Positions 9,097 through 19,145 of a DNA stretch of 64,000 nucleotides are shown one piece after another (the first letter of the stretch is position 1; every line of letters begins with the position of its first letter). The notes under the pieces were generated by a model. That model was not told the DNA's origin, made no database searches, and worked only from the letters and a program-made list of their open reading frames with translations. Both the position numbers and the translations under genes were made by a program. Source of the stretch: Hyphomicrobium nitrativorans NL23 (GTDB lineage: Bacteria; Pseudomonadota; Alphaproteobacteria; Rhizobiales; Hyphomicrobiaceae); assembly GCF_000503895.1 (NCBI RefSeq), contig NC_022997.1:3289821-3353820 (forward strand). The letters run 5' to 3'.

Positions 9097-10773
9097 GTGA
9101 CGGTGAAATCTGACATCGAGATCGCACGTGAAGCCAAGTCGAAACCGATCTCGGAGGTGGCGGCCAAGCTGGGAATTCCGGCGGATGCAATCATCCCCTA
9201 CGGCACCACGAAGGCCAAGCTATCGTTCGATTTCATCAACGCGCTCAATACGCGGCCTAACGGCAAGCTGATCCTGGTGACGGCCATCAGCCCGACGCCA
9301 GCCGGCGAAGGCAAGACGACGACGACCGTCGGCCTCACCGACGGCCTTAACCGCATCGGCCAGAAGGCGATGTGCGCTCTGCGCGAGCCTTCGCTCGGGC
9401 CGAGCTTCGGCATGAAGGGCGGCGCGGCCGGTGGCGGTTACGCACAGGTCGTGCCGATGGAGGACATCAACCTCCACTTCACCGGCGACTTCCACGCCAT
9501 CACCAGCGCGCATAACCTGCTGTCGGCGCTGATCGACAATCACATCTACTGGGGCAACAAGCTCGGCATCGACAGCCGCCGCGTCGAATGGCGCCGCGTG
9601 CTCGACATGAACGACCGCGCGCTGCGCTCGATCCTGAACTCGCTCGGCGGCGTCTCGAACGGCTATCCGCGCCAGGACGGCTTCGACATTACGGTCGCTT
9701 CGGAAGTGATGGCGATTCTTTGCCTCGCCTCCGACCTCAAGGATCTGCAGAACCGCCTCGGCAACATCATCGTCGCCTACACGCGCGACAAGGCGCCGAT
9801 CCGGGCCCGCGACCTCAACGCGGACGGCGCGATGACCGTGCTGCTCAAGGACGCGCTGATGCCGAACATGGTGCAGACGCTTGAAAACAATCCGGCCTTC
9901 CTTCACGGCGGCCCGTTCGCGAACATCGCGCATGGCTGCAACTCGGTGCTCGCGACGAAGAGCGCGCTCAAGGTTGCGGACTACGTGGTGACGGAAGCGG
10001 GCTTCGGGGCGGACCTCGGCGCCGAGAAGTTCTTCGACATCAAGTGCCGCAAGGCGGGCCTTTCGCCCGATGCCTGTGTGATCGTCGCGACCGTGCGCGC
10101 GCTCAAGATGCACGGCGGCGTGGCGAAGGACGATCTCAAGACCGAGAATGCGGATGCCGTGGCCAAGGGCTGCGCGAACCTCAAGCGGCACATCGAGAAC
10201 GTGGGCAAGTTCGGCGTGCCGGCGGTGGTCGCGATCAACCGCTTCATCACCGATACGGACGCCGAGATCCAGGAAGTGATGAAGGCGGCCGAGGAGATGG
10301 GCACGCGCGCGTTCCTGTGCACGCACTGGGCCGACGGCGGCAAGGGCACGGAAGCGCTCGCCGCACACGTCGTCGAGGTTGCGAACTCCGGAAAGGCTGC
10401 GTTCAAGCCGCTTTATCCGGATTCCATGCCGCTGCGCGACAAGGTGCGCACGATCGCCACCGAGATCTACCGCGCGGCCGACATCTCCTGCGACGGCACG
10501 ATCGAAAAGCGCTTCAAGGAGCTCGAAGAAATGGGCTTCGGGCACCTGCCGGTCTGCATGGCGAAGACGCAGTATTCGTTCTCGACCGATCCGACGAAGC
10601 GCGGCGCGCCCGAAGGGCACATCGTGCCGATCCGCGAACTGCGCCTTTCGGCAGGCGCCGAGTTCGTGGTCGTGATCACGGGCGAGATCATGACCATGCC
10701 GGGCCTGCCGCGCGTGCCGGCCGCCGATACGATCCGCCTCAACGAAGAAGGGCAGATCGAAGGTCTGTTCTAG
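9097..10773 (+). CDS. ftfL: Formate-tetrahydrofolate ligase
   Basis: A 558-residue cytoplasmic enzyme that condenses formate and tetrahydrofolate with ATP to 10-formyl-THF. In serine-cycle methylotrophs it carries formate into assimilation. The ATP-binding loop [10 protein letters not shown] is at about residues 67-76 and the family segment [20 protein letters not shown] follows. GTG 9097 is preferred: GGAGGG lies 7-8 bases upstream and the product then has the standard family length. Upstream in-frame codons would add about 87 low-complexity residues. It has its own promoter region (8804-9096). Confidence 0.97.
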   Translation: MTVKSDIEIAREAKSKPISEVAAKLGIPADAIIPYGTTKAKLSFDFINALNTRPNGKLILVTAISPTPAGEGKTTTTVGLTDGLNRIGQKAMCALREPSLGPSFGMKGGAAGGGYAQVVPMEDINLHFTGDFHAITSAHNLLSALIDNHIYWGNKLGIDSRRVEWRRVLDMNDRALRSILNSLGGVSNGYPRQDGFDITVASEVMAILCLASDLKDLQNRLGNIIVAYTRDKAPIRARDLNADGAMTVLLKDALMPNMVQTLENNPAFLHGGPFANIAHGCNSVLATKSALKVADYVVTEAGFGADLGAEKFFDIKCRKAGLSPDACVIVATVRALKMHGGVAKDDLKTENADAVAKGCANLKRHIENVGKFGVPAVVAINRFITDTDAEIQEVMKAAEEMGTRAFLCTHWADGGKGTEALAAHVVEVANSGKAAFKPLYPDSMPLRDKVRTIATEIYRAADISCDGTIEKRFKELEEMGFGHLPVCMAKTQYSFSTDPTKRGAPEGHIVPIRELRLSAGAEFVVVITGEIMTMPGLPRVPAADTIRLNEEGQIEGLF

Positions 10774-10802
10774 AACACGCTCAGGTTAGATGGAATCGCG
10801 CC

Positions 10803-10914
10803 AGTTCCCCTCCCCCTTGTGGGGAGGGGTTAGGGGTGGGGGGAAGCCCGACAGCAAACGGTCTGCAATCCCCCCTCCTAACCTCCCCCACAAGGGGGGA
10901 GGGACAGCGTCGAG
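10803..10914. repeat. GC-rich palindromic intergenic repeat R1, copy 1
   Basis: Two inverted segments, each rich in C and G runs around ttgtggg, enclose a roughly 25-bp variable centre. The whole unit recurs in inverse orientation at 40408-40510 with only a few differences outside the centre. It lies 30 bp after the ftfL stop. Repeats of this look are common between genes in Hyphomicrobiales; the function is unknown. Confidence 0.85.
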
Positions 10915-10965
10915 TTCGTTTAAAATGAACATGCTATAGGCTACAGGCGCCTCGCTTGGCCCGAG

Positions 10966-11126
10966 CTGTCATCCCGGGCGGTGCGCGAGCACCGGCCCGG
11001 GACCCAGCGCAAGCCAGTCGAAGACGCGATATATTGCGGTAGGAGCTTCTCCTGGATCCCGGCTCTGCGTTTCGTCATGCTGGAAGCATGCCGCCGGCAT
11101 GACGCTTCACTTGGCCGGGATGACAG
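10966..11126. repeat. Inverted-repeat intergenic element with CTGTCATCCCGG ends
   Basis: A 161-bp element bounded by a 12-bp inverted repeat CTGTCATCCCGG (10966-10977 and 11115-11126). Inside is one copy of the 28-bp double-hairpin module (11076-11103) also found in the larger elements at 29618 and 33702. It resembles the non-coding palindromic repeats scattered through many alphaproteobacterial genomes. Confidence 0.75.
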
Positions 11127-11159
11127 GGGGAGGGGATGCGGCCACTCGGCACCCGCACG

Positions 11160-11465
11160 TCAGCCCGATGTTCCGGTCTTCTCGTCCGACGCGGCGCGCT
11201 CTGCCGCCGCCTCTTCCGCCAGCAAGCGCTTCTCGCGCGCCTCGTGGTCGCGCTTCGGGCGGCGCACGAACACCTCGTAGGCGTGCAGACCAATCACCGC
11301 GCCCCAACCTAGCACGACCCAGGGAATCCATTCCGTGTCGCCGCTGACGAGGGCCACGATCGCAAGCGCCGCCATGATGGCGAGATAGCTCGTGAAATGC
11401 GTGTAGAAGGCATTGATCGCCTTATCCCGCTCGCTCTGCATCTGGTGCTCGAAGAGGTCGTCCAC
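11160..11465 (-). CDS. 2TM domain protein
   Basis: A 101-residue protein with two membrane helices (about 24-42 and 48-66) and a charged, alanine-rich C-terminal tail. The FYTHFTSYLAIM segment followed by a tryptophan-rich second helix fits the Pfam 2TM family of unknown function. The start is GTG 11465, with AGGAGG 6-7 bases upstream. It stands alone between the repeat region and the Ntn-hydrolase gene. Confidence 0.75.
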   Translation of the reverse strand: MDDLFEHQMQSERDKAINAFYTHFTSYLAIMAALAIVALVSGDTEWIPWVVLGWGAVIGLHAYEVFVRRPKRDHEAREKRLLAEEAAAERAASDEKTGTSG

Positions 11466-11554
11466 GGCGGCCCTCCTGTCTTACGGTCCGTATACGGGCG
11501 ACACTCTACACCCATTCTGCGCGCGTGAAATGTCTCGCACAGAACTGACTTCGA

Positions 11555-12622
11555 TCAATCCGCGAGATCGAGCGGCAACGTGGCCGGCTGCATGCCTTCG
11601 AAGCCTTGGGCAACGAGGCGTCCCTCGGCGGCGTCGGCCACCATCGCGACACGCGTGCGCGCATTCAGGATAGGCGGTGCGAGCCAGGAAAAATCGGGAG
11701 CAAGGTCGGGCAGAATGCCATGCATCATGGCGGCGCGCTCGGCGCTTTGCTGGCCCCGCGCGCGGCCACGCCATCCCGGCGCCTCCCAGTGGTTCGCCGC
11801 AACGTGCGCGCCGAGGTGGACGCGGGCTTCCGTTTCGGTCCGTTCGATGACGGCGGTCTGGCCCGCCTTGACGCCTGCGAGCGAGAAGATGGCGGGTGTC
11901 GAGATCGGCGATTTGGTGAGTTGCTCTTTAGCGTCGGCAAAATCGGCCGCGTTCTCGAAGACGGAGCGCAAGAGATGCGCAGGCGTAGGGTGCGGCATCG
12001 TCCAGACCCGCCTGCGGCTCACGGCCCAATCGAGCGCATAAAAGCCCAGGGCCTTGCGCATCGGCGCCTGATTGAGGGCTGCCGAGAAGCGGCCGGGGGC
12101 CACGGCCGTCAGCACGCCGGTGTAGCCCGGCCAGGTGAGCGTCACGAAGCGGCCGTGACGTCCCGCCACGCGCGCCGCCAGCAAGTGGCGGCCGAGGCCA
12201 GGCGGACGCCAGTCCAGCACGCGCACTAGGCGAGCGCTGCGCCCGTCCGGCGCAGGGGCAACCCGGCAGGTGCAGGCCCACTCATAATTGACGGAGAGAA
12301 AATAGGCGCCAGGACGTTCGAGGCGGGCGGCGATGGCGTCGATCTCGGCCAGATGCTCGTTTTCCCATTTGGCGAGCCAGCGCCGGGAGACTTTATCGAG
12401 CTGGCGCAACGCCGCCGACGGCACCGGACTGGTGGCCAGTTCGAGCAGTTCGTGGGCGCGCCTCTCCTCGGCCAGAAGCGTCTCCATGGCGAACGACGGG
12501 CCGGTTTCGATAACCGGGATCGGCTCCAAGCGTTCGGGAACGAGCGCGGTGGGCGGTCGCGGCGGGCTTCCCGAGGCTGCTCCATTGCCCTCGCCTCGTG
12601 CTTGGTCGACCGCCTCGGCCAC
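11555..12622 (-). CDS. Ntn-hydrolase related to acid ceramidase / N-acylethanolamine amidase
   Basis: A 355-residue protein. I place it in the acid ceramidase/NAAA group by motifs. The candidate nucleophile segment is WACTCRVA (Cys117). Arg134 and Asp137 in RVLD have the same spacing as Arg and Asp in the RNMD segment of human acid ceramidase. WPGYTGVLTAVAPGRFSAAL followed by Asn184 parallels the region around the catalytic asparagine of that enzyme. Family members hydrolyse amide bonds of N-acyl lipids and usually mature by self-cleavage before the Cys. No signal peptide or membrane helix is visible, so the protein looks cytoplasmic. The start (GTG 12622) is uncertain because no strong ribosome site precedes it. 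The substrate is unknown. Confidence 0.65.
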   Translation of the reverse strand: MAEAVDQARGEGNGAASGSPPRPPTALVPERLEPIPVIETGPSFAMETLLAEERRAHELLELATSPVPSAALRQLDKVSRRWLAKWENEHLAEIDAIAARLERPGAYFLSVNYEWACTCRVAPAPDGRSARLVRVLDWRPPGLGRHLLAARVAGRHGRFVTLTWPGYTGVLTAVAPGRFSAALNQAPMRKALGFYALDWAVSRRRVWTMPHPTPAHLLRSVFENAADFADAKEQLTKSPISTPAIFSLAGVKAGQTAVIERTETEARVHLGAHVAANHWEAPGWRGRARGQQSAERAAMMHGILPDLAPDFSWLAPPILNARTRVAMVADAAEGRLVAQGFEGMQPATLPLDLAD

Positions 12623-12720
12623 GATTGCAAACCCTAAGACATCCCTTAGGTAGACGTAGACCGGATTTGGGCCGCGTCAACCCGGCGACTGCCGCTTGCG
12701 GGCACCCAGCGGCCAACAGA

Positions 12721-12749
12721 TTGACTTTCAACGGGCTTTCCATCATAAC
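12721..12749 (+). promoter_or_regulatory. Putative sigma-70 promoter of rplU-rpmA
   Basis: TTGACT (12721-12726), a 17-base spacer and CATAAC (12744-12749) make a reasonable housekeeping promoter about 160 bases before rplU. The resulting leader of about 150 nt is long enough for regulation, but I see no recognisable L21-binding structure. Confidence 0.45.
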
Positions 12750-12909
12750 CCGGCGGGCGTGGTTGGCATTGTGCCCGCCGCGACGAGAGCGCTGCCCGAG
12801 GCTCCGGTTGCATATTTTAGCAACCCTTTGAAAGTGTGCATGAATTTGCACCGCCACAGGGCGCGGCAGAGACCCTAGTGCGCTTAGAAGCGCGGAAAGA
12901 GGCAAACAC

Positions 12910-13221
12910 ATGTACGCTGTCATCAAGACGGGCGGCAAGCAGTACCGCGTCGCCAAAGACGACGTTCTGAACATCGAGCGCCTTCCCGGAGACGCCGGGG
13001 GCAAGATCGAATTCAAGGAAGTGCTCCTCGTCGGCAACGGCGACACCTTCAAGTTCGGCGCGCCGCTCATCGACGGCGCGGTCGTGACGGCCGAACTCGT
13101 CAAGCAGACGCGCGGCCCCCACATCATCGCGTTCAAGAAGCGCCGCCGTAAGAATTCGCGCCGCAAGCGCGGTCACCGTCAGGACCTGACGCAGATCCGC
13201 ATCACCGGCATCACAGGCTGA
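12910..13221 (+). CDS. rplU: 50S ribosomal protein L21
   Basis: A 103-residue 23S rRNA-binding ribosomal protein of standard length. The N-terminus MYAVIKTGGKQYRVAKDD and the basic KKRRRKNSRRKRGHRQ tail with the final IRITGI are diagnostic. It starts the rplU-rpmA-GNAT-obgE block; rpmA follows after 66 bp. Confidence 0.99.
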   Translation: MYAVIKTGGKQYRVAKDDVLNIERLPGDAGGKIEFKEVLLVGNGDTFKFGAPLIDGAVVTAELVKQTRGPHIIAFKKRRRKNSRRKRGHRQDLTQIRITGITG

Positions 13222-13287
13222 GATTGACCGGAGCGCGCCCCCGCTGTTCAAGGACGGCCCGCTGCTCCAAATAGAAGGACACTCCTC

Positions 13288-13560
13288 ATGGCACAAAAGA
13301 AAGCTGGCGGCTCGACCAAGAACGGCCGCGACTCGCACTCCAAGCGCCTTGGCATCAAGCGCTACGGCGGCGAACACGTCATCCCCGGCAACATCCTCGC
13401 CCGCCAGCGCGGGACGCAGTGGCACCCCGGCACGGGCGTCGGAATCGGCACGGACCACACGATCTACGCCGTCGAAGAGGGCAAGGTCGAATTCCGCACC
13501 AAGGCTAACGGCCGCGTTTACATCTCGGTGCGCGCCGAGAAGGCCGAGGCGGCTGAGTAA
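13288..13560 (+). CDS. rpmA: 50S ribosomal protein L27
   Basis: A 90-residue ribosomal protein near the peptidyl-transferase centre. It begins [16 protein letters not shown] and keeps the [10 protein letters not shown]-type region (here [20 protein letters not shown]), so there is no N-terminal extension of the Firmicute kind. It is co-transcribed with rplU and followed by two hairpins, the second a clear terminator. Confidence 0.99.
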   Translation: MAQKKAGGSTKNGRDSHSKRLGIKRYGGEHVIPGNILARQRGTQWHPGTGVGIGTDHTIYAVEEGKVEFRTKANGRVYISVRAEKAEAAE

Positions 13561-13575
13561 GTCTCTTGGATCAGA

Positions 13576-13594
13576 CCGATGATGCGATCATCGG
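13576..13594 (+). other. Hairpin in the rpmA 3' region
   Basis: A perfect 8-bp stem CCGATGAT (13576-13583) pairs with 13587-13594 around a GCG loop, 16 bases after the rpmA stop. There is no T-run; it may protect the transcript end ahead of the terminator at 13615. Confidence 0.5.
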
Positions 13595-13614
13595 CTTGGC
13601 GGTACCTATTTGAT

Positions 13615-13652
13615 AAGGGGGGATGGGTAGCATCCCCCCTTTCTTCTTTCTA
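13615..13652 (+). terminator. Rho-independent terminator after rpmA
   Basis: A perfect 11-bp stem AAGGGGGGATG (13615-13625) pairs with 13631-13641 around a 5-base loop, followed by a T-rich run. It should end or attenuate rplU-rpmA transcription. It also argues against starting the next gene at ATG 13623, which lies inside the stem. Confidence 0.8.
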
Positions 13653-13664
13653 AGCTCGGTCGGC

Positions 13665-15265
<1,601 letters not shown>

Positions 15266-15618
15266 TTTCGGCACCCGCGGACTTTCAATGCCGGAGCACG
15301 GGCGCAATTCGATCCGTGCAAGGCGCGCCATCTCGTTGATCTTCCAACGGATCGAAACCGTCCTTCAACGCGCCAAATTTTGCTGGGACGCTGCCCTTTC
15401 CCGCGCCCTCGCGGGATCGGCGTGCGCTTTTTGCAAACAACGTGTTGCCGATACGAGCCCATTCGGAGGAAACTTCCGGAACAAGTGGAGAGATTTCGCT
15501 AACCAGTGGCATGTAACCTATTGAAGTCGAACTCACCGTGTTTCACTAATCGGCCATTGCTCGAGGGGGCTCGGAGCTGCCCGACCATGGTTCTCGCGTG
15601 TTTTTAGGGGGTCTACCT
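15266..15618. other. Non-coding gap after obgE
   Basis: About 350 bases separate obgE from the L,D-transpeptidase gene. I see no gene with a ribosome site, no clear terminator and none of the named repeat families. In many related genomes proB follows obgE; it is not here. The promoter of the next gene is presumably near the right end. Confidence 0.4.
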
Positions 15619-17451
15619 GTGCTCTACGAGAAGCCGTTCCATCCCAATGGTGTGAAGAATGCTCTTCTGCGCGCCGTCTCGGCATCGCTTGCGCTTGCCG
15701 TGTTCGCCCATGTCGCCGCACCTCCTGCCGAGGCCCAATCCGAGCGTAGGCAGCAGAAACAGGCACAAAAGAAGCGCCAGGCGCCGGTTGCCCCGATTTC
15801 GAGCGAAGGGCCGTTGCTGCTCCAGGTCTCGCTCAATGACCAGCGCATGTACGTCTACGACCGCAATGGGCTGGTGACGCAGACGCGGATTTCCTCGGGC
15901 CGGCCCGGACACGACACGCCGGTCGGCATCTACAGCATTCTTGAGAAGAAGGTCGATCACACGTCGAACATCTATCTCGACGCCAAGATGCCCCATATGC
16001 AGCGCCTCACGCAGACCGGCATTGCGCTCCACGGCGGCGTCATTCCGGGCCATCCAGCGTCCGGCGGCTGCGTCCGCCTGCCGTTCGACTTTGCGCGCCG
16101 CATCTTCGAGCATACCTCCATCAACGAGCGCGTCGTCATTGCGCCCGACGTGCGCGCGCCTGTTGCTTTCTCGCACCCGACCCTCTTCTCGCAGTTGCCG
16201 TCGGCTTCGCGCTCCGTCATCCGCGAGGGATCGGCGCCGCGGAAATCGGGCATCGACGTTGCCGAGACCTTGCTCGGCATCAGCCCTGCCCATGCCGCCA
16301 CCGAGCCTGCCGGGCGCACGCTTGAGAGCGCCGCCGAAGCCCGCGTCGCCAAGCGTGACCGGCTGATGGCCGCGGTGACACGCGCCGCCGAAAGACGCGC
16401 TGCCGCAGCCGAGGCGGAGAAATCCGCGCAGCAGGCCGTGACCGACGCGCGCGCTGCCGCACGCATCGCCAAAACCGAATCCAGCAAGCTTTCACGCGCC
16501 GCAGCGCAGGCCCGCAACGCGCTCCGCCAGCGTGAGCGTGCGCTCAAGCGGGCGCAGTCGCGCGTGCCGAAGAACACCCAGCGCGTGCGCGCCGACCGTC
16601 TTGCGGAATTGCAAGACGGCGTGAAGCAGGAGGAGGCGCGCGTGGCCGAGACCGCGGCGGACGCCAAGCGTTCGGCGGATGCCTCCAGCAAGGCCGCCGA
16701 GAAGGCCGAGGCGGCGGACGCTGCAATCAAGTCTGCGCAGGATGCCGTTAAGACAGCCCGTGCCGAGGGCCGAGACGCGGCCTCCGCCGAGAGCGACGCG
16801 AAGACGGCCGTTGCCGACTTCGACCGTCAGGAAGCCAACCGCGATCTTCCGGTGTCGGTGTTCATTAGCAGCAAGACCGGCAAAATCATGATCCGTCAGG
16901 GCTTCGAATCCGTGCTGGAAGCCGATGTCGAGATTGCGAACCCCGAGGTTCCGCTCAACACGTTCGTTTTCACGGCGATCGATTGGGCCGACGCTTCGAA
17001 GACCCATCTCACGTGGATGGCGGTCGAGGTTTCCGAGAACTCCGACGCGACGGGCGAGGAGATCCGGCAGCGTCGCCGCGGACGTGAGGTTGCCGAACTT
17101 CCGCCGGAGACCAACGCGGACCGCGCAACGCGGACGCTCGACCGGATCACCATTTCGAAGGAAGCCGCCGAGCGGATCGCGGAAGTGGTCAAGCCCGGCT
17201 CCGCGCTCATCGTCTCGGACTACGACAAGGCACGCAGCGAAACGCGGTATCGCGGGACGGACTTCATCGTGCAGATGCCGGAAGTGGTCGCGAAGATCAC
17301 GAGGCCGACACCGCGCCCGGTTCGTCAGGAAACGGTGCAGGATTCCGGCAGCTTCTTCTGGTGGGGCAGCCCGCCTCCGCCGCGCGAGCGCCGCCGTGCA
17401 GGTCCGCGCCATCGCCAGCCTGCGTCCGCCTCCAATCGCGGCGTCTGGTAG
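15619..17451 (+). CDS. Long L,D-transpeptidase (YkuD domain) with coiled-coil insert
   Basis: A 610-residue exported protein. GTG 15619 has AGGGGG 7-8 bases upstream; a signal peptide follows (hydrophobic ALLRAVSASLALAVFAHVAA, cleavage near AEA). The YkuD catalytic domain covers about residues 60-170, with HGGVIPGHPASGGCVRLP holding His138 and the catalytic Cys151. This domain makes 3-3 peptidoglycan cross-links or attaches proteins to the wall. It is followed by an Ala/Arg/Lys/Glu-rich stretch (about 220-400) that should form a long coiled coil, then a second folded part of about 170 residues and a basic, proline-rich tail. The coiled coil suggests a spacer or partner-binding arm in the periplasm. 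It is a single-gene unit with its own terminator. Confidence 0.88.
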   Translation: MLYEKPFHPNGVKNALLRAVSASLALAVFAHVAAPPAEAQSERRQQKQAQKKRQAPVAPISSEGPLLLQVSLNDQRMYVYDRNGLVTQTRISSGRPGHDTPVGIYSILEKKVDHTSNIYLDAKMPHMQRLTQTGIALHGGVIPGHPASGGCVRLPFDFARRIFEHTSINERVVIAPDVRAPVAFSHPTLFSQLPSASRSVIREGSAPRKSGIDVAETLLGISPAHAATEPAGRTLESAAEARVAKRDRLMAAVTRAAERRAAAAEAEKSAQQAVTDARAAARIAKTESSKLSRAAAQARNALRQRERALKRAQSRVPKNTQRVRADRLAELQDGVKQEEARVAETAADAKRSADASSKAAEKAEAADAAIKSAQDAVKTARAEGRDAASAESDAKTAVADFDRQEANRDLPVSVFISSKTGKIMIRQGFESVLEADVEIANPEVPLNTFVFTAIDWADASKTHLTWMAVEVSENSDATGEEIRQRRRGREVAELPPETNADRATRTLDRITISKEAAERIAEVVKPGSALIVSDYDKARSETRYRGTDFIVQMPEVVAKITRPTPRPVRQETVQDSGSFFWWGSPPPPRERRRAGPRHRQPASASNRGVW

Positions 17452-17474
17452 ACACTCGAACGCTTGAGACAAAC

Positions 17475-17514
17475 AAAAAACCCCGGCGCTCATGCGAGCC
17501 GCCGGGGGTTTTTT
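17475..17514 (+). terminator. Rho-independent terminator after the L,D-transpeptidase gene
   Basis: A-tract plus CCCCGGCG (17475-17488) pairs with CGCCGGGG plus TTTTTT (17500-17514). The symmetric A/T tracts make it usable from both strands. Confidence 0.9.
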
Positions 17515-17538
17515 CATGCGTTTCTCGAAGGGGCGGGA

Positions 17539-17589
17539 CTAGGTCGTGAACTCATAAATGGATAGGACATTGATGAGTTCACGACCTAG
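17539..17589. repeat. Minimal copy of the CTAGGTCGTGAACTCAT inverted-repeat element (copy C)
   Basis: A 51-bp palindrome: the 17-bp arm CTAGGTCGTGAACTCAT (17539-17555) is repeated inverted at 17573-17589. The arms are the same as the ends of the 323-bp element at 33702-34024. The centre is only 17 bp, so this looks like an internal-deletion derivative. Confidence 0.85.
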
Positions 17590-17692
17590 ACCATGATCGC
17601 TTCGGACCCTATCGGTCCGAAACGTGACGCATCGGTCTCATCAAAGAGATAGAGCGTCCGATCCGATTCAATCGGATCGGAAAACGCTCTAG
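17587..17692. repeat. Repeat R2, copy 1 (two-hairpin intergenic repeat)
   Basis: About 105 bp, nearly identical in inverse orientation to 55921-56023. It contains a short hairpin (CGGACC/GGTCCG arms near 17606) and a long one built on ATCCGATT/AATCGGAT arms near 17660. Its left end shares the CTAG of the preceding element; its right end supplies the TAG stop of the small secreted-protein gene. Confidence 0.85.
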
Positions 17693-18096
17693 ATATCCTG
17701 CTCCTTGGCGACAACCTGCAGCGATCCCAGCACGGTGCCGCTCCAGCGCTCCACCTTCTCCGGCAGGAACACGTAGCTCTGAAGCTTATAGACGAGACCG
17801 CCGTCCATGATCGTGTGGTCCCCGGTGGGCACCGCGGTCGCGGGCAGATAGGGCGCGCATGACATCCTGGCGAGGCGTTTGTTGACCCTATTGGCGGCCA
17901 TGATCTCGCTCTCGCCGCGCGCCTTGGCGTTCAGGAAGGCGATCTGATCGGCCTTGGCGTCGCAGAAGTACCCGCGGACACGTTCTGTGGTATCGCCGCC
18001 CGCAGAGGCGCCCTGCGCCAAGCAGACCGCACCGGCGACAGCGACAAGACCCAACTTTTTCAAGGTTAAAGCGGTGGAAACGAAGCCTTCAGGCAT
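17689..18096 (-). CDS. Small secreted protein of unknown function
   Basis: A 135-residue protein. ATG 18096 has GGAGG 6 bases upstream and opens a signal peptide (LTLKKLGLVAVAGAVCLAQG, cleavage near ASA). The mature part is about 105 residues with two cysteines (YFCDAKAD and MSCAPYLP) that could form a disulphide. I do not recognise the family. The TAG stop lies in the end of repeat R2, so the repeat may have replaced the original 3' end. Confidence 0.7.
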   Translation of the reverse strand: MPEGFVSTALTLKKLGLVAVAGAVCLAQGASAGGDTTERVRGYFCDAKADQIAFLNAKARGESEIMAANRVNKRLARMSCAPYLPATAVPTGDHTIMDGGLVYKLQSYVFLPEKVERWSGTVLGSLQVVAKEQDI

Positions 18097-18335
18097 TTGG
18101 ACCTCCAAGGGTTCGAGACGGATCACGGCCGGTTGCCCGTGTGCCCTTCCTCGACGTGTCCGCCCCTTTGCAGGCCGTTTCTTCTTATTCTTCCCGTTAG
18201 GCTACGTGAAACTTTGCAATGTCACAAGGGATGCTTTTGCAACAAACCAACGTCCTAAACTCAGGTTCGCAGGTTGAACCCTATGCTGCATTGCAGAATG
18301 TAATGCTGCATCGCAACACACAATGCGACCCGCCG

Positions 18336-18995
18336 TCACGCAATTCTGTCGGGATGGGAGCGGCGACCGCCCATCACTACGGCAAGCGCAAGTCCGGCGA
18401 CAAAACCGCCGACGTGCGCCATGTATGCGACGCCTCCGGTTTCGGTCTGGGCCGTGTCTGCAATCGACCCGACGCCACTGACAAGCTGAAGCACGACCCA
18501 GAAGCCCAGGACGAGAAACGCGGGCATGGCGACCACCTGGCGGCCAAGCAACACGTCGACACGGGCGCGCGGAAACATCAGAAGGTAGGCGCCCAGAACG
18601 CCCGCGATCGCACCCGACGCGCCGACGTTCGGGATCGCGGATCCGGGGTTCACGGCATACTGGGCGAACGTCGCGGCGAAGCCCGCCGCCAAGTAGAACA
18701 GCAGAAAGCGGACGGACCCAAAGCGATCCTCGACGTTGTCGCCGAAGATCCAGAGGTAGAGCATGTTGCCGCCGAGATGCAGCCAGCCGCCGTGCATGAA
18801 CATGGCGGACAGAAGCGTGATAGCATCGGCGGGAGGGTTTTCGGAAAAGCGGGCGGGGATGAACGCCCAATCGCGGATGAAGGTCTCGCCGCGCTGAAGT
18901 TCCAACAGGAACACGGCCACATTGATGGCAATCAGCGTGACGGTCACCACCGGAAAGGTGCGCCGGGCGCTGTTGTCGTCGCCGATCGGGAACAT
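18336..18995 (-). CDS. Rhomboid family intramembrane serine protease
   Basis: A 219-residue inner-membrane protein with six helices. The conserved MFMHGGWLHLGGNMLYLWIF segment, the catalytic serine in VGASGAIAGVLGAY and the catalytic histidine in AHVGGFVAG are present. It should cleave membrane proteins within the bilayer; substrates are unknown. It stands alone with about 200 bp on its 3' side before the next gene. Confidence 0.92.
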   Translation of the reverse strand: MFPIGDDNSARRTFPVVTVTLIAINVAVFLLELQRGETFIRDWAFIPARFSENPPADAITLLSAMFMHGGWLHLGGNMLYLWIFGDNVEDRFGSVRFLLFYLAAGFAATFAQYAVNPGSAIPNVGASGAIAGVLGAYLLMFPRARVDVLLGRQVVAMPAFLVLGFWVVLQLVSGVGSIADTAQTETGGVAYMAHVGGFVAGLALAVVMGGRRSHPDRIA

Positions 18996-19145
18996 GTTTT
19001 TCCCCGCTTTCGAGACCGAACCAAGTCATGCCGGCCTTGTCGAAAGTGGATCACGATTCAGCCGGTGCGATAAGGGAGGCCTGCTATTTTCGCCACAGGA
19101 TGCGGCGGAACGGGCACAGCACTTTCACCGTCTGAAGAAGCAGCG

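Noticed and set aside
13623-13664. Upstream ATG start for the GNAT gene
   Set aside because: The codon lies inside the stem of the rpmA terminator; ATG 13665 begins after it.
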